DNA from: Ovis canadensis
Taxonomy: Eukaryota; Chordata; Mammalia; Artiodactyla; Bovidae
DNA length: 64,000 bases
Direction: 5' to 3'
NCBI RefSeq assembly: GCF_042477335.2
Contig: NC_091256.1
Coordinates: 48,253,001-48,317,000 of the forward strand
Below the pieces are notes generated by a model that had not been told where the DNA came from, searched no databases, and worked only from the letters and a program-made list of their open reading frames with translations. Positions 9,841 to 22,346 of this stretch are shown one piece after another. The stretch's first letter is position 1, and every line of letters starts with the position of its first letter. Both the position numbers and the translations under genes were made by a program.

Positions 9841-11774
9841 GGCATGCGTATAATATATACACAGTGTATATACAAACATATGAAATATCATTGTATATTT
9901 AGGTAAATGCAAGTAGTTGAGATGGTTGGAGAATTAGGTTCAAATGGGAGAGCAGTAGAAAGTAAATTTGGAAAATTCAGGAGGGGAAAAATTGCGGGAA
10001 GCCTGGTGTAAGAGAATATGGTATTTGGATATTCTCTGCACACACCAGGAATCATGAAAGCATTTTGATATAGAAAAATTATATGTTGAAATTTATTATT
10101 TTAGCAATTAATTGTTCTATTTTTATCCACACAGCAACATAGAACAGAGATGTAAGAATTACAATTTTTTATTCTCCATATAAGTTGCTTTTAAATTTCA
10201 ATGCTGATTAACTTCAAAAGCTCAGAGAAAATCATGTCTTACCTTGTGACTGCCTTCGGGATATCGTCAAATGGCCACTGTGGCCCAAAGAATCCACACC
10301 CACTGGCTATCAATGCAGTCATCTTCTCAAATTAATTTGAGCTCACGTTGCGCATCTTAATGCAAAAGAGATTTAAGTTACAAGGACCCTTTAAAATACA
10401 TCCTCTTTTTGATGGTGGTAACCTCTGTTTCTCACTAATGTGATGTAAGACAACATCTATGACATCACTAGGTTTCTCCACAGGTCAGAACAGGGAGGGA
10501 AGTGGCCCACAGGGAAAATAATAAATCTCTGTGCTTTTTCTCCCCCATGTTCTCTTACAGCCTGAACCATACTTTTAGAAAATAGTTGTATCGACTATTC
10601 AAATACACGTCAGCCTGATGATTCTTAGAGACATACAGTAAAATGAATATTGTCCAGTATAAACAGAAGATGTATTTTGTCACACTTATACACACACATT
10701 CACGCACTCACACAAACACCTGTGTTTGTTAATTTGTATGTGCAGTCATATATGTACATATTCAGTTGGAAGTTCCCAGCTTTTGTGTATGTACTTTTGG
10801 AGATGTGTGCATGACATGTTGAGGGAAGAAGAGGATCTGAGTATATCCAGCCAGATCAGCTGGGTTTGTTAACTTAACCAAAAGTTATAAGCAGGCATTA
10901 CTTTAAACGTGAGTATGCTAAAATGAATAGACATAGTTCCTGACTTGAAGAATTGTATCTACATCCAGTAGAGATACACACAAAATGAATACATTTCAAA
11001 GAAATTCACTCTATGATAGAGCTATAATTTACCTCTGTAGAAACTGAGGAGATAACTGTGGATTCACACACTTAATTCTATTCTGCACAATGCATTCATC
11101 CAAGAATCGAGGCTTTAAGAAGAATAAAATACAGACTTTACCTTGAAGGAGTTCAAATATATGAATAGGCAATCAGGGAACAAGTAATTGGTGTCTCAGC
11201 CTTATTTGCCACACATCTACATTCCACATTAAATTTTGTCTTGTGTTTGTCCTAGATTATTTTAAACTGCTCTTGCCTATTAGGTTTTTTTTTTTCCTAT
11301 AAAGAATATGCCACACCATCTCTTTTCAATTTATTGCTTCAATCCCATGATCTTTCACTATGATAGAAGTTTCACTTGAGTTAGATATATTAATTGAATT
11401 CTATCTCTATCTCATTAAATACATATTTGTTTAGTGCATCTTATGTGTTCCAGAAACACTATAGAGCTGAACTAGTAGTCTGGATAAATTCAGGCAAAGG
11501 CTATATTAGTAATCAGACCTCTCCCATGAAACCTTAGTAGCAGAATTAGAAAATGTTTAGAGCATTTAGAGCAAAATGTTTATGACATACCCTCTGGGTT
11601 ACTAAGAACAGAACCAGAACTGCCAATTCATTCTAGATCAGTTCCTAGCAACGGCCAGTTAGCAACAATGTTAAAGTTGGATAAGAAATTAATTTGTGCT
11701 TCCTGGGTTGAAACATATGATGTTCCAATGAGTGACATAACTCGATCTTTTGAACTATAGGGCTGAAATTAAGT
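9841..11774. other. Mostly non-repetitive intergenic DNA
   Basis: No gene or confident repeat. A short CA-rich tract lies at 10680-10720. The segment at 10190-10520 is moderately GC and repeat-free, but no exon-like frame with splice sites stands out. Confidence 0.45.
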
Positions 11775-11786
11775 AATATGTATTTG

Positions 11787-11922
11787 GAGAAGGAAATGGC
11801 ATCCCACTCCAGTACTCTTGCCTGGAAAATCCCATGGACTGAGGAGCCTGGTAGGCTACAGTCCATGGGGTAGCAAAAAGTCAGACACGATTGAGCGACT
11901 TCACTTCATTTCACTTCACTTC
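11787..11922 (+). repeat. Bov-A SINE unit with 12-bp TSD
   Basis: A Bov-A unit (gagaaggaaatggcatccca to gagcgacttcacttc) without tRNA head. The repeat aatatgtatttg is present exactly at 11775-11786 and 11923-11934. Confidence 0.9.
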
Positions 11923-11947
11923 AATATGTATTTGACTATAAAACATT

Positions 11948-12042
11948 TAACTTTTTTTTCTTTCTTTCTCCTTTTTTCCCTTTCTCTTCCTTCCTTCTTT
12001 ATCCCTTATTCTCTTCCTTTTGTTTTTCTTTCTTTCTGTGTG
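11948..12042 (+). repeat. Polypyrimidine tract
   Basis: About 90 bases of almost pure C/T (ctttctttctccttttttcc type), ending in a few TG steps. Confidence 0.85.
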
Positions 12043-13056
12043 TAGATAGCATGTGCCATAAAAATAATAGCATAATGGAAAAAGAATTTTTTCTGATTCG
12101 GAAAAATTTCTGCCAAATTGATGTCCCTTTAAGCAACCATTACCATACAGGGAAGGTAGTAGATACATATCAAAGACTATGGGAAATGGTTGAAATAAGA
12201 TCAGAGTCTTTCCAGTGTGTGTTAGTAACCAAAAGTACTTGAAATTCATTTTGCTTCAGTTCATACTTCAATACTTTGTCCACATTACTGTTTTTTTTTT
12301 ATAAGTGAGAGAGGTAAAAAATAAGATGCTGCTATTCCAAGTTTGACAAATTGTAAAATATTTCTCTCAAATCAATCCGCTCCCTGCCTTTCCCATTCAT
12401 TGGCATATGAACTTCTTTTTCTTTCCAAATGAGCCTGTTGAGACTACGTCAGCATTACTCTAAGTAGAAGATGCTAGTATTCCAGCACAAAAACAAAATA
12501 AAATAAAAACGAAGTAAACAAAATGCTGTTTGTGTGCTTACCAGAATTTTGCCTCCTCAGGATGTGGAAATGTGTACTTCACTTTAAATGGTATCTTGAC
12601 TGAATTCTGTCAAATAATCTCCCCCATAACCAAGTGGACATGCTGGTGAAAATTTCTCCATCTGAACTAAGGAAACATTAACAACCTAAACATTTTTTTT
12701 TAAACAAGATTGGTTTTATTTTACCTTATGAAAATATTTTCATGGCTCCCAGAATACTTTTCTCTCTTAAACCCTTGAGATGTTGGGCTAGGATTGATTC
12801 CAGGGTTATTCTGTTGCCAGTACATTTGAGTTTATAATATCATTAAAATTGAACAAATATGAAAAGCCTGAAATGGAAAGTCAAATATAAACTAAAAGGA
12901 ACATATACTCTACTCTTTCATTTTGCTGGTCAATTTACTCAAAGCAAAGGAAAAGTAAAATAGGCAATAGGAAGTGTTCAGTAAATAAGTTTTGAATGAA
13001 TATCTATAGACAAGGAGGGAAATCACCAGGTAAAATGAAAATTACTGGTGCTTTTC
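12043..13056. other. No recognised gene
   Basis: AT-rich intergenic sequence with short A/T runs. Neither strand holds a frame that resembles a known protein. Confidence 0.45.
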
Positions 13057-13074
13057 ATAAAGTAGTAGGTTCTG

Positions 13075-13282
13075 TAGGCTTCCCAAGTGGCTCAATGGTA
13101 AGGAATCCACTTGCCAAGGCAGGAGACGTGTGTTCAATCCTTGGGTCAAGAAGATTCTCTGGAGAAGGAAATGGTAACCCACTCAAGTATTCTTGCCTGG
13201 GAAGTCCCATGGACAGAGGAGCCAGGAGAGCTACAGTCCATGGAGTTGCAAAAGAGTCAGAAATACAACGACTAAACAACAA
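13075..13282 (+). repeat. Bov-tA SINE
   Basis: Near-complete Bov-tA (aggcttcccaagtggctcaa to gactaaacaacaacaaa). An imperfect direct repeat (aaagta..gttct) flanks it. Confidence 0.85.
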
Positions 13283-14644
13283 CAAAGTAAGTTCTACATT
13301 TAACTGCATGTAGGCCGCTCGAGTAAAGAGGATCTGGGGCTTTTGCATTTTTTCCTCTTAAATAATAGTATTCTTCGTGGAGAGAGTAGTGGACAGAGGG
13401 AGGGTTGGTGATAGTCCTTTATTTACTTCCACCTCAGTATGCATTTATTTTGTCTCTATCTTATTGGTTGCTGCTGGCCTGAGGATAAATCTATTTTAGT
13501 ATACTAAAAAAACTATATAGTCATATGGAGGACCCATTTTTAATAAGGTTATTTGTTTTTTATGTTAATATGTGTGAGTTCTTTGTATTTTGGATATTAA
13601 TCACTTATCAGATGTATCATTTACAAATATCTTCTATTCAGTAGGTGACGTTTTCATTTTGTTGATAGTTTCTTTGCAGTACAAAGGTTTTTTAGTTTGA
13701 TATAGTCCTATTTTTAATTATCGTTTTTGTTTCACTTGCTTAAGGAGACCTAGTTAAACATACATAGCTAAGGCTGTTATCAAATAGCATATTGCCTGTA
13801 TTTTCTCCTAGGAGTTTTATGGTTTCAGGCCTTACATTTACATATTTAATCTATCTTAAATTTATTTTTGTGTGTGGTATGAGAAAGTAATTCAGTTTGA
13901 TTCCCTTGCATGTGGCTGTCTAGTTCTCCTAACAACATTTATTGAAAAGACTGCCCTTTCTCTGTTGTATTTTCTTCTTCATTGTAGATTAATTGACCAT
14001 AAAAGTTTAGGTTTATTTCTGGGCTCTCTGTCATGTTCTATTGATCTATGTGTCCGTTTTTGTGCCAATACTATACTTTTTTTGATTACTGTAGCTTTGA
14101 AGTTTGAAATTATGGAGCGTGGTATCTCCAGCTTTGTTCTTCTTTCTCAAGATTGTTTCAGCTATCTGGTATCTTTTGTGTTTCCATACAAATTTTAGAA
14201 TTATCTGCTCTAGTTCTATGAAAGAATGTCATTGGTATTTTCGAAGGAATTGAATTGCATTTGTAAATTGCTTTGGGAAATAGAGTCGTTTCAACAATAT
14301 TAATTCTTCTAATCCATGAGCACAGTTTATTTTTGCATTTGTGTAGTGTTCAATTTTTCATCAGTGTCTAATAGTTTTCTGTGTACAGGTCTTTTGCTTC
14401 CTTGGTTAGGTTTGTTTCTAGGTATTTTATTCTTTTTTTAATGCAATTGTAAATGGGATTGTTTTTCTCTGGTAGTTTGTTATTAGTGTATAGAAATGCA
14501 ACACATTTCTGCATGGTAATTTTGTTTCCTGCAACTTTAATGAATTCATTTATTAGTTCCAGTAGTTTTTTGGTGGTGTCTTTAGGGTTTTCTATATATA
14601 GTATTGTGTCATCTGCAGACAATTACTGTTTAACTTCTTCCTTT

Positions 14645-15298
14645 TCAGTTTGAATTTCTTTTATTAGTGTATTTATTTTTGTGTATAATTGCTGTGGCTA
14701 GGACTTCCAGTACTAAATTGAATAAAAATGGTGAGAGTGGGCATCCTTGTCTTGTTCCAAATCTTAGAGGAAATATTTTTAGCTTTTCATTGTTGAGTAT
14801 AATATTAACTGTAAGCTTGTCATATGGGGCCTTTATTATGTTGAGGTATGTTCCCTTTACATCCAGTTTGTTGAGAGTTTTATCATAAATAAATGTTGAA
14901 TTTTTCACAACTTTTTCTGCATTTATTGAAATGATTGTCTGATTTTTCTTCTTCACTTTATTAATGAGGTGTATCACATTGATTAATTGGCTGGTAGTAA
15001 ACCATTCTTGGTTCCCTGGGATAAACCTTATTTTATCATAATATATGATCATTTTAATGTATCGTTGAACTCGGTTTACTAATATTTTGTTGAGAATTTT
15101 TGCATCTATACTGAACAGGGATTTTTGCCTGTAATTTTCTTTTTGTGGTGTCTTTGCTGATTTTGGTATCAGGGTTATGCTGGCTTTGTAGAATGAGATC
15201 AGAAGCATTCCTTCCTCTGAAATTTTTTGGAATAGTTTGAGAAGGATGGATGTTAACTCCTCTTTAAAATGTTCAGTAAATTTCACCTGTGAAGACAT
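14645..15298 (-). pseudogene. L1 ORF2 reverse-transcriptase fragment (decayed)
   Basis: An open frame of 217 codons corresponds to the fingers/palm part of L1 ORF2 RT, with [15 protein letters not shown] and [14 protein letters not shown]. It stops just before the FADD-containing motif, which continues in another frame (14368-14622). The product cannot be functional: endonuclease and C-terminal parts lie in other, broken frames. Confidence 0.8.
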
Positions 15299-15858
15299 CT
15301 GATCTTATACTTTTCTTTGTTGGGAGTTTAAAAAAATTTTTTAATTCAATTTCATTACTGGTAATTGGTCTGTTCATATTTTCTATTTATTATTCAGCCT
15401 TCAGAAATTATACATTTCTAGGAATTTGTCCTTTTCTTTTAGGTTGTCCTCCAATCTTTATTCAATGTCTTGTAATCATTTTGGTGGTCCGAAGAATAGT
15501 CTTTACTATATTTTTTAGGAAGAGCTCATGGAAACAATATTGCTTAAGGTCTTGCTTATTGCTAAGAGTTGTCTGTGCTTTTTATACTTGATATTCAGTA
15601 TTACTAAATATAAAATCCTTGGCTCACATTTTCTTTCCTTAAATGTCTTAAATTTGTTACTTTATTTTCTTCTGGCATAAAGTGTTGCTGATTAAGTTTG
15701 TTAATGTAATTTTCTGTCCTTTATAAGTCACACATGTTTTTTGCCTAAAAGTTCAAATATTTTTTCTCACAAGGTCTAGTAATTTTATTGGGCCATGTTT
15801 TGATGTTGGCTATTTTGCAAGAATAGAGTCAGTTATATGGTGTACTCTTTCAATATGT

Positions 15859-16125
15859 AGGGCTTCCCTGATAGATCCATTTGTAAAGAATCTGCCTACA
15901 ATGCAGGAGACCCCGGTTTGATTCTTGGCTCAGGAAGATCTCCTGGAGAAGGGATAAGTTACCCACTCCAGTATTCTTGGGCTTCCCTTGGCTGCAATGC
16001 AAGAGACCTGGGTTTGATCCCTGGGCTGGGAAGATCCCTTGGAGAAGGGAAATGCTACTTCTGGCTATTCAGAATTCTGGGTTACAAACAGTCGTACACT
16101 ACTGAGCAACTTTCACTTCACTTCT
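15859..16125 (+). repeat. Two tandem Bov-tA SINEs inside the L1
   Basis: The first copy (gggcttccctgatagatcca to cactccagtattcttgg) is 3'-truncated at the same point as the first copy of the 9.4 kb cluster. The second starts at about 15980, lacks part of its head and has a degraded Bov-A part. Confidence 0.82.
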
Positions 16126-16670
16126 TCAGTTTGTAGTTTCATATCCTTTTAAAAAAATATCAGGAATATTTTCTTGAATTATAATTTTAAAAATTTGTTT
16201 TGTTCTCTTCCTTGGGTTTTCATTTTCAGAGATTCCTAATATTCGTATATTGCAACTTCTTTATCTTATCTTAAATATTTGTCATTTTCTCTTAAATTCA
16301 TTTTGTCACTCTTCATTATAATTTAATTTTTCCTCTTGATTTCCAAATTTTAATTGTTTGTTGCATTAATTTACTCATGTATTCTAGTAGAATTTCCATT
16401 TCTTACATATTTTAAAATTTTAGTTATGTTTTGAATTGTATTACCTTACTTTTGTGTTACGTTACTATTTCATGTTTTATATCATTAACATAGATTGGGT
16501 TCTTCTGAAATAATAATTTACAGTTTTGACCTTTTTTTTCTTTCTCTTTCATGTCTTTCTGATGTGATTTCATTGTGATTATATGGGATTTGAACTAGAT
16601 ACATTTTTAGTTGTTCATGTTTTATAAAATTATTTTACCTGAATGTTTAGAAAGTGGTAGTAGATTTTCT

Positions 16671-16942
16671 TGGAGAAGGCAATGGCACCCCACTCCAGTA
16701 CTCTTGCCTGGAAAATCCCATGGATGGAGGAGCCTGATGGGCTGCAGTCCATGGGGTCGCTAGGAGCCGGACACGACTGAGCAACTTCACTTTCACTTTT
16801 CACTTTCATGCATTGGAGAAGAAAATGGCAACCCACTCCAGTGTTCTTGCCTGGAGAATCCCAGGGACGGGGGAGCCTGGTGGGCTGCCGTCGGTGGGGT
16901 CGCACAGAGTCGGACACAACTGAAGCGACTTAGCCAGCAGCT
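16671..16942 (+). repeat. Bov-A2 SINE with 11-bp TSD
   Basis: Two Bov-A units joined by the linker ttcactttcacttttcactt. It ends in cgacttagccagcagct. The flanking repeat gtagattttct is exact at 16660-16670 and 16943-16953. Confidence 0.93.
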
Positions 16943-16953
16943 GTAGATTTTCT

Positions 16954-17475
16954 AACTTCATAGTCCTCCCCCTTCTGCTATTTGCATACAGTGATTTAAA
17001 TAAAAGAGCATCTTGCTTTCCGAAATTTTTGCTTCCCCACTTTTGTCTGTATCTTCTCCCTTTTTTGTCTCTTTCTTTCTAAATCATGCCTGCATTTCAA
17101 ATGTCTCCTCAATATAGAGAACTGTGCCATGATGCGTCAAGTGTGAGCATCCCTGGACAGTAGACTGCTTCACCTTTAAAGAACTGACAATAGGTCCTTT
17201 ACATTCAGATGATGCTGGAGGGAACAACACCTTTCTCAGTTTCAGCCATTTTTCTCAAACTGGCACATTGTACTTTTCAGGTACTATCTACCGGAAGTTT
17301 CTTTGTTCTCTTATTCTTCAGATCATCAAATGCCTTGTTATTTTCCACTGTTTTTTTTTTTCCCCCCACACAGATGCCAACGGCACACAGGTCTTGTGGC
17401 TAATGGTAGTTTGTCTCTACCTGTTTTTATTTTAAGATTGTGTTGTGCCTTGTAACCCAGCTTGCTGAATTTTTG
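16954..17475. other. No recognised gene
   Basis: Mixed sequence with T and C runs (17349-17368). No exon or known repeat was recognised. Confidence 0.4.
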
Positions 17476-17487
17476 TTTTTGCTATCT

Positions 17488-17696
17488 GTGTGCTTAGTCA
17501 TTCACTTGTGTTCAACTCTTGCAACCCCATAAACTATAGCCTTCCAGGCTCCTCTGTCCATGGGATTCTCCAGGCAAGAATATTGGAATGGGTTGCCATT
17601 TCCTTCTCCAGGGGATCTTCCTGACCCAGGAATCTAACCCAGGTCTCCTTCTTTGCAGGCAGACTCTTTACAGACTGAGCTACAAGGGAAGCCCAT
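17488..17696 (-). repeat. Bov-tA SINE with 12-bp TSD
   Basis: Reverse Bov-tA ending in gctacaagggaagccca. tttttgctatct flanks it at 17476-17487 and 17697-17708. Confidence 0.92.
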
Positions 17697-17784
17697 TTTT
17701 TGCTATCTAGATGCTGTCTTTTTAATGTGGTAATCCAGGAGGACCTAAAAATCTATGCTGCCACTACTATCTTCCTAGAATCTC

Positions 17785-17882
17785 ACAACAGTTGTTCTTT
17801 CTGAGGCTCAAGAAGATACATTTGCCTAAGATCACACAGCTAGCAGCAGAAGGCAAATGTATTTTAATGCATCTTGATTAGG
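17785..17882 (+). repeat. MIR fragment
   Basis: MIR core and 3' text: ctgaggctcaagaagataca, then cctaagatcacacagctagc. Confidence 0.7.
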
Positions 17883-17929
17883 ACGTGGTACAGAGAAATT
17901 GCTCAACGCATGCTCTTTCTGTCCTACTT

Positions 17930-18370
17930 CCTTCTCTCCCTTCCCCTCTTCTCTTCCTTCATTGCCTTCACTTCTTCCTCATTCCCTCCAGAGCATAGAT
18001 TTAAATCCAGTTATATCTGACTTCAAAGCCTTTGCAAGTTTATTTGATATACTATGCATCTAACCCATAATGTGAAGTCACTGGAGCTTTTAATTCAGTG
18101 CAACCATTTAAACAAAATTAGTTTCACTAAAACCTATACTCGTCTTGCTCTAAGAACATTTTCCTCTTGGTTTTATGCTCACATACTTTTCAATTGAGTT
18201 ATATAAATGTCATATTCTTTGACACATGCCTCATTAAAACATGGTTTGTTAGAAGTAAATTGATGCTCTTATTTTAATGAATATATTTACAGGCATTTTA
18301 TGTAATTCTTTAAAAACTTCCTTTTTCATCTTTCACCTCCACCCAGGAAACCACCATTTAATAAGAAGTA
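17930..18370. other. Pyrimidine-rich then AT-rich stretch, no gene
   Basis: 17922-17990 is a C/T-rich tract. The rest is AT-rich with no recognised element. Confidence 0.4.
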
Positions 18371-18373
18371 AAT

Positions 18374-18496
18374 TGAGAAGATCCCTGGAAAAGGACATGG
18401 CAATCCACTCCAGTATTCTTGCCAGGAAAATCTTGGTGACAGAGGAGACTCGTGGCCTATAGTCCATGGTGTTGCAAAGAGTTGGACATGACTGAG
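18374..18496 (+). repeat. 5'-truncated Bov-tA SINE
   Basis: Starts within the gaagatccctgg element of Bov-tA and ends at gacatgactgagca. It runs directly into a CA repeat, which has grown from the SINE tail. Confidence 0.82.

Positions 18497-18540
<44 letters not shown>
18497..18540 (+). repeat. (CA)n microsatellite with CG steps
   Basis: About 22 CA units, interrupted near the start by cgcgcg. Confidence 0.95.
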
Positions 18541-18543
<3 letters not shown>

Positions 18544-18865
18544 GAAACCTGAACCTAAAACACCTTGATTTCACTTTCAAGCTTAAAATCTACAGAATTT
18601 AAGGAGACTTTAAACTTGACTAAGTCAAATGTCCTGCTCTTGAAAAATTTTATAAAAGCACTGCTTTGATTTAAAAACTATACTGCCCTGGGACCCACGT
18701 CCATAAAATCCCAAGCTCCTTTGCCTAGGGTGTTTGGCTTCTGATGATACTTGATTGAAACTGATTCACTCAAAAATTGGATACACCATGAAGGCTCCCA
18801 GGGAATTTATACAGTGCACTCTGTTACGTAAAAACTCCCAATATACTAATTCTCCATAATCCACT

Positions 18866-19582
18866 CAGTTCAGTTCAGTCGCTCAGTCATGTCCGACTCT
18901 TTGCGACCCCATGAATCGCAGCAAGCCAGGCCTCCCTGTCCATCACCAACTCCCAGAGTTCACTCAGACTCACATCCATCGAGTCAGTGATGCCATCCAG
19001 CCATCTCATCCTCAGTCGTCCCCTTCTCCTCCTGCCCTCAATCCTTTCCAGCATCAGAGTCTTTTCCAATGAGTCAACTCTTCTCATGAGGTGGCCAGAG
19101 TACTGGAATTTCAGTTTTAGCATCATTCCTTCCAAAGAAATCCCAGGGTTGATCTCCTTCAGAATGGGCTGGTTGGATCTCTTTGCAGTCCAAGGGACTC
19201 TCAAGAGTCTTCTCCAACACCACAGTTCAAAAGCATCAATTCTTCGGCGCTCAGCCTCTTCACAGTCCAACTCTCACATCCATTCATGACCACAGGAAAA
19301 ACCATAGCCTTGACTAGACGGACCTTAGTCGGCAAAGTAATGTCTCTGCTTTTGAATATGCTATCTAGGTTGGTTATAACTTTTCTTCCAAGGAGTAAGT
19401 GTCTTTTAATTTCATGGCTGCAGTCACCATCTGCAGTGATTTTGGAGCTCCAAAAAATAAAGTCTGACACTGTTTCCACTGTTTCCCCATCTATTTCCCA
19501 TGAAGTGATGGGATCGGATGCATGATCTTCGTTTTCTGAATGTTGAGCTTTAAGCCAACTTTTTCACTCTCCATTTTCACTT
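18866..19582 (-). repeat. BovB LINE 3' portion, 5'-truncated, 13-bp TSD
   Basis: RTE-class BovB in minus orientation, its 3' end marked by cagttcagttcagtcgctca at the left. The minus frame at 18887-19270 encodes the ORF2 C-terminus ([20 protein letters not shown], then [10 protein letters not shown]). A one-base loss near 19250 shifts the upstream frame. tccataatccact occurs exactly at 18853-18865 and 19583-19595, so both insertion boundaries are known. Confidence 0.95.
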
Positions 19583-19595
19583 TCCATAATCCACT

Positions 19596-21459
19596 ATATA
19601 AGGCCAATTAGTAATTAGATCTTGGGGAGCAAAATCTTGCCTATATGAAGTCACCACACAAATCCTAAGGGATTCAAAGCTCTATTTCAAGCCAATGCCT
19701 TTATAAAATCCTGTTCCAGTCTTTTGCTCTATAATGGATTTCCCAGGTTGGTGATCCAGCAACAGAAAATGCCATTTCTTTATTTTTTGAACTTCCTGCT
19801 CTTACTGTGCAAGCTTGTTTCTTACTGTTTGAATTTACTTATTGTGGTTTGCATAAAATTATCCTTCACTCATCTACACATAGTAGATAATGGTTATTTG
19901 CCTATAAATCTAACAGGTACTGAGTTTTATTTACCCTCCTGCTCTGTGGGCACTCTCTGAACAAACGAGCAGTTGTTCTTGAAACATTTTCCATTTTTAT
20001 GGGATTTGGAACTGTTTCTCCTTGTTGCTTTGTGTGCTTTTTAGCAGCTTGAGGCTCCTTCTTTCATGGTGTTTACTCTGGAGCTGGTGTGAACAGAGGC
20101 TCTTGGAAATGGTAGAGTGTTAATATCCCGGAGTGTGTCTTGCTTCATGTAAAAGATTGCTTCTTTAGGCTGCTGGGAGCTGCAGCAGAGGCAGGCCTTT
20201 CACAACACACACAGACATACACATGAAATCATGAATGGTCACACACCTACGCTCACCCTTTCGTGCTCTCTGATTTCACATGTACGGAAACAGGCAAGGA
20301 AACCTGACCCCTTGTTGATTGGAACGTTACTTTGCATTCATTTACAGAATATTTGGAATCTCACATATGTTTCTCATTAACGCTCATGTTTGATTGTTCT
20401 ATGCAATTCTTTTAAAGATTAAATAAACCTGTATCAGAAATTGTCACTTTGCTTTAAAGAAGCACATTCAGCTCTCTCTGGGGAAGCAAAGAAAGAATGA
20501 CATGAAATATTTCTGTTCTCTTACATGTATTTCCATAAATGAGATTGGCATTACGACATAATAATACATTTGAGGTTAGAGGGATTTTAAATAGCTTTTG
20601 AACAAATTGAGCACAAAGTGGCATTACTTATACAAAGAAACTCATTTAAAACAGAGCCTGTTAATGAAATGTGGTTTAGAATCATGTCTGTTTTAAATAT
20701 TTAATGCTCAGAATTAAAAGTTCAGAACATTAAAAGTTACTGGGCCAGAGACTTAAAGTTAAGTAAGCTGATACCTGAATATCATAACTGTAAATTTGGA
20801 GGTATATTAATTGCTTCAACCCACAAGGGCATGATTTGGTAAGGTCATACCCAGCACAATATTCTTAGGCCTTAATGCCTTCATAAATTTCCAAAAATGC
20901 AGTTATCTGAATCTATTTCTGGTTTACCTAACAAACCTACAGGCTGTTGCCAAATGCAGCCTGGTTATGTTGTAGCTCCTTTAAAATAAAAGGGGAAAAA
21001 ATACCCTCTCTCTGTTGGGCTGCACCCCATAGGCCTGTAAGGCCTGCACTTGCCCAGCTTCAAGATGGAAGAAAGAACCCATAATCAGCAACAGAGACAT
21101 CAAGGGTTTAATGGATGGGGGAGCTTATATGTCTGGAGCACGCTTCTGGAGCAACACCCCACATTGTGCCACAGATGGTAGGCGGGACATAGTGGTAGTC
21201 TTTGCTCCCAGGGGAGGGGTACATGGAAGGGAGGATTGCCAGTTATAGGGGAATTGATGTCAGATGGGTTTATTTGTGACCAGGGAAATCTGTAGAGAGG
21301 AATGCCTCTCACTGTCCCTTTGATAAGAGTAATCACTAGCTGGAGCTTGGGACAAGTATGCAGGATGGTCAGTCATATGAATAGGTGTATGTGAAGTAGG
21401 CACTAGTCAGGCAGGGATATCAGAGAGCAAGAGAACAACCGTCTTCAGTGGCCTAATAA
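19596..21459. other. 1.9 kb without recognised repeats
   Basis: This is one of the longer repeat-free stretches. It has no exon-like frame. 20320-20760 is AT-rich, has varied composition with several homeodomain-like TAAT motifs and CATTTGAG/TTTAAA words, and lacks any repeat signature. It could be a conserved non-coding element, which cannot be tested here. A GC-richer part lies at 21100-21350. Confidence 0.4.
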
Positions 21460-21471
21460 TATCTATCTACC

Positions 21472-21696
21472 TGTATGCATGCTCAGTTGTTTTGGTCATG
21501 TCCAACTCTTTGTGACCCCTTGGACTGTAGCCTGCCAGGCTCCTCTGTCCATGGGATTCTCCAGGCAAGAATAGTGGAGTGGGTTGCCATGCCCTCCTCC
21601 AGGGGAACTTCCCAACCCAGGGACTGAACCCATGTCTCCTGGGTCTCCTGCATTGCAGGTGGATTCTTTATCACTGAACCACTGAGGAAGCCCATC
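21472..21696 (-). repeat. Bov-tA SINE with 12-bp TSD
   Basis: Complete reverse Bov-tA. tatctatctacc flanks it at 21460-21471 and 21697-21708. Confidence 0.92.
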
Positions 21697-22088
21697 TATC
21701 TATCTACCATCATCTGTCTACATTTCTGAATCCAAGTGGCTAAATCAAGTATTACAAGATCCAGATATCAGATTCACATCACCTCTTGACTCCTTACCTA
21801 TTCTTTCAGTTCACTTTTTCATTCTACACATTTTGGACAGTGTTTTGAATATTAGTCATATTTTTAATTTCCTATATTTGACATCTTAGGTGCCTTGGGG
21901 AACATGGGAAGTGTTGCCCTTCCAAGCAGTTCTCTAGTTCCTAGAGATAGCAAACAACTTGCCTGTGAGCATACCTTTGACATGCAAACCAACCAATCAG
22001 AGCTCATAACCTCCAACCACCTCCATGGCAAATTCTTACCCACCAAGCAAGTAGTCTCCCTGTGACTGGGTACCAGATAACTGGGGAT

Positions 22089-22346
22089 TTGGCTTCCCAG
22101 GTGGCGCTAGTGGTAAAGAACCTACCTGCCAATACAGGAGACACGAGTTCAATCCCTGGGTATGGTATTATTAGAGATCTAATAAAGGATTTAAGGATCT
22201 ATACAATTTTGGAAGATTCCCTGGAGTAGGAAATGGCAACTCACTCCAGTCTTCTTGCCTGGAGAATCCCATGGACATAGAAGCCTTGCAGACTACAGTC
22301 CTTAGGGTCACAAAGAATCAGACATGACTGAAGTGGCTTAGCATGC
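22089..22346 (+). repeat. Bov-tA SINE carrying a 50-bp insertion
   Basis: Bov-tA with near-identical 10-bp direct repeats (aactggggat at 22079-22088, aaccggggat at 22347-22356). In place of the normal bases between caatccctgggt and aagattccctgg it holds foreign DNA at 22163-22212. Confidence 0.92.
22163..22212 (+). repeat. 50-bp inverted templated insertion
   Basis: Base-by-base comparison shows these 50 bases are the exact reverse complement of 23143-23192. They lie inside a SINE whose consensus has nothing like them, so this copy is the acceptor. Confidence 0.95.

Larger units (their letters stand above)
13500..16620 (-). repeat. Old L1 (L1M-like), antisense, 3 kb
   Basis: Antisense L1 ORF2 with broken frames. 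Minus-strand ORFs at 14645-15298 and 14368-14622 show RT motifs (for example [19 protein letters not shown] and [14 protein letters not shown]). The first position of the usual FADD motif has become S. The 16130-16620 part looks like sequence 5' of ORF2. Two SINEs interrupt it near 15.9 kb. Domain order and decay fit a dead, pre-ruminant element. Confidence 0.75.
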
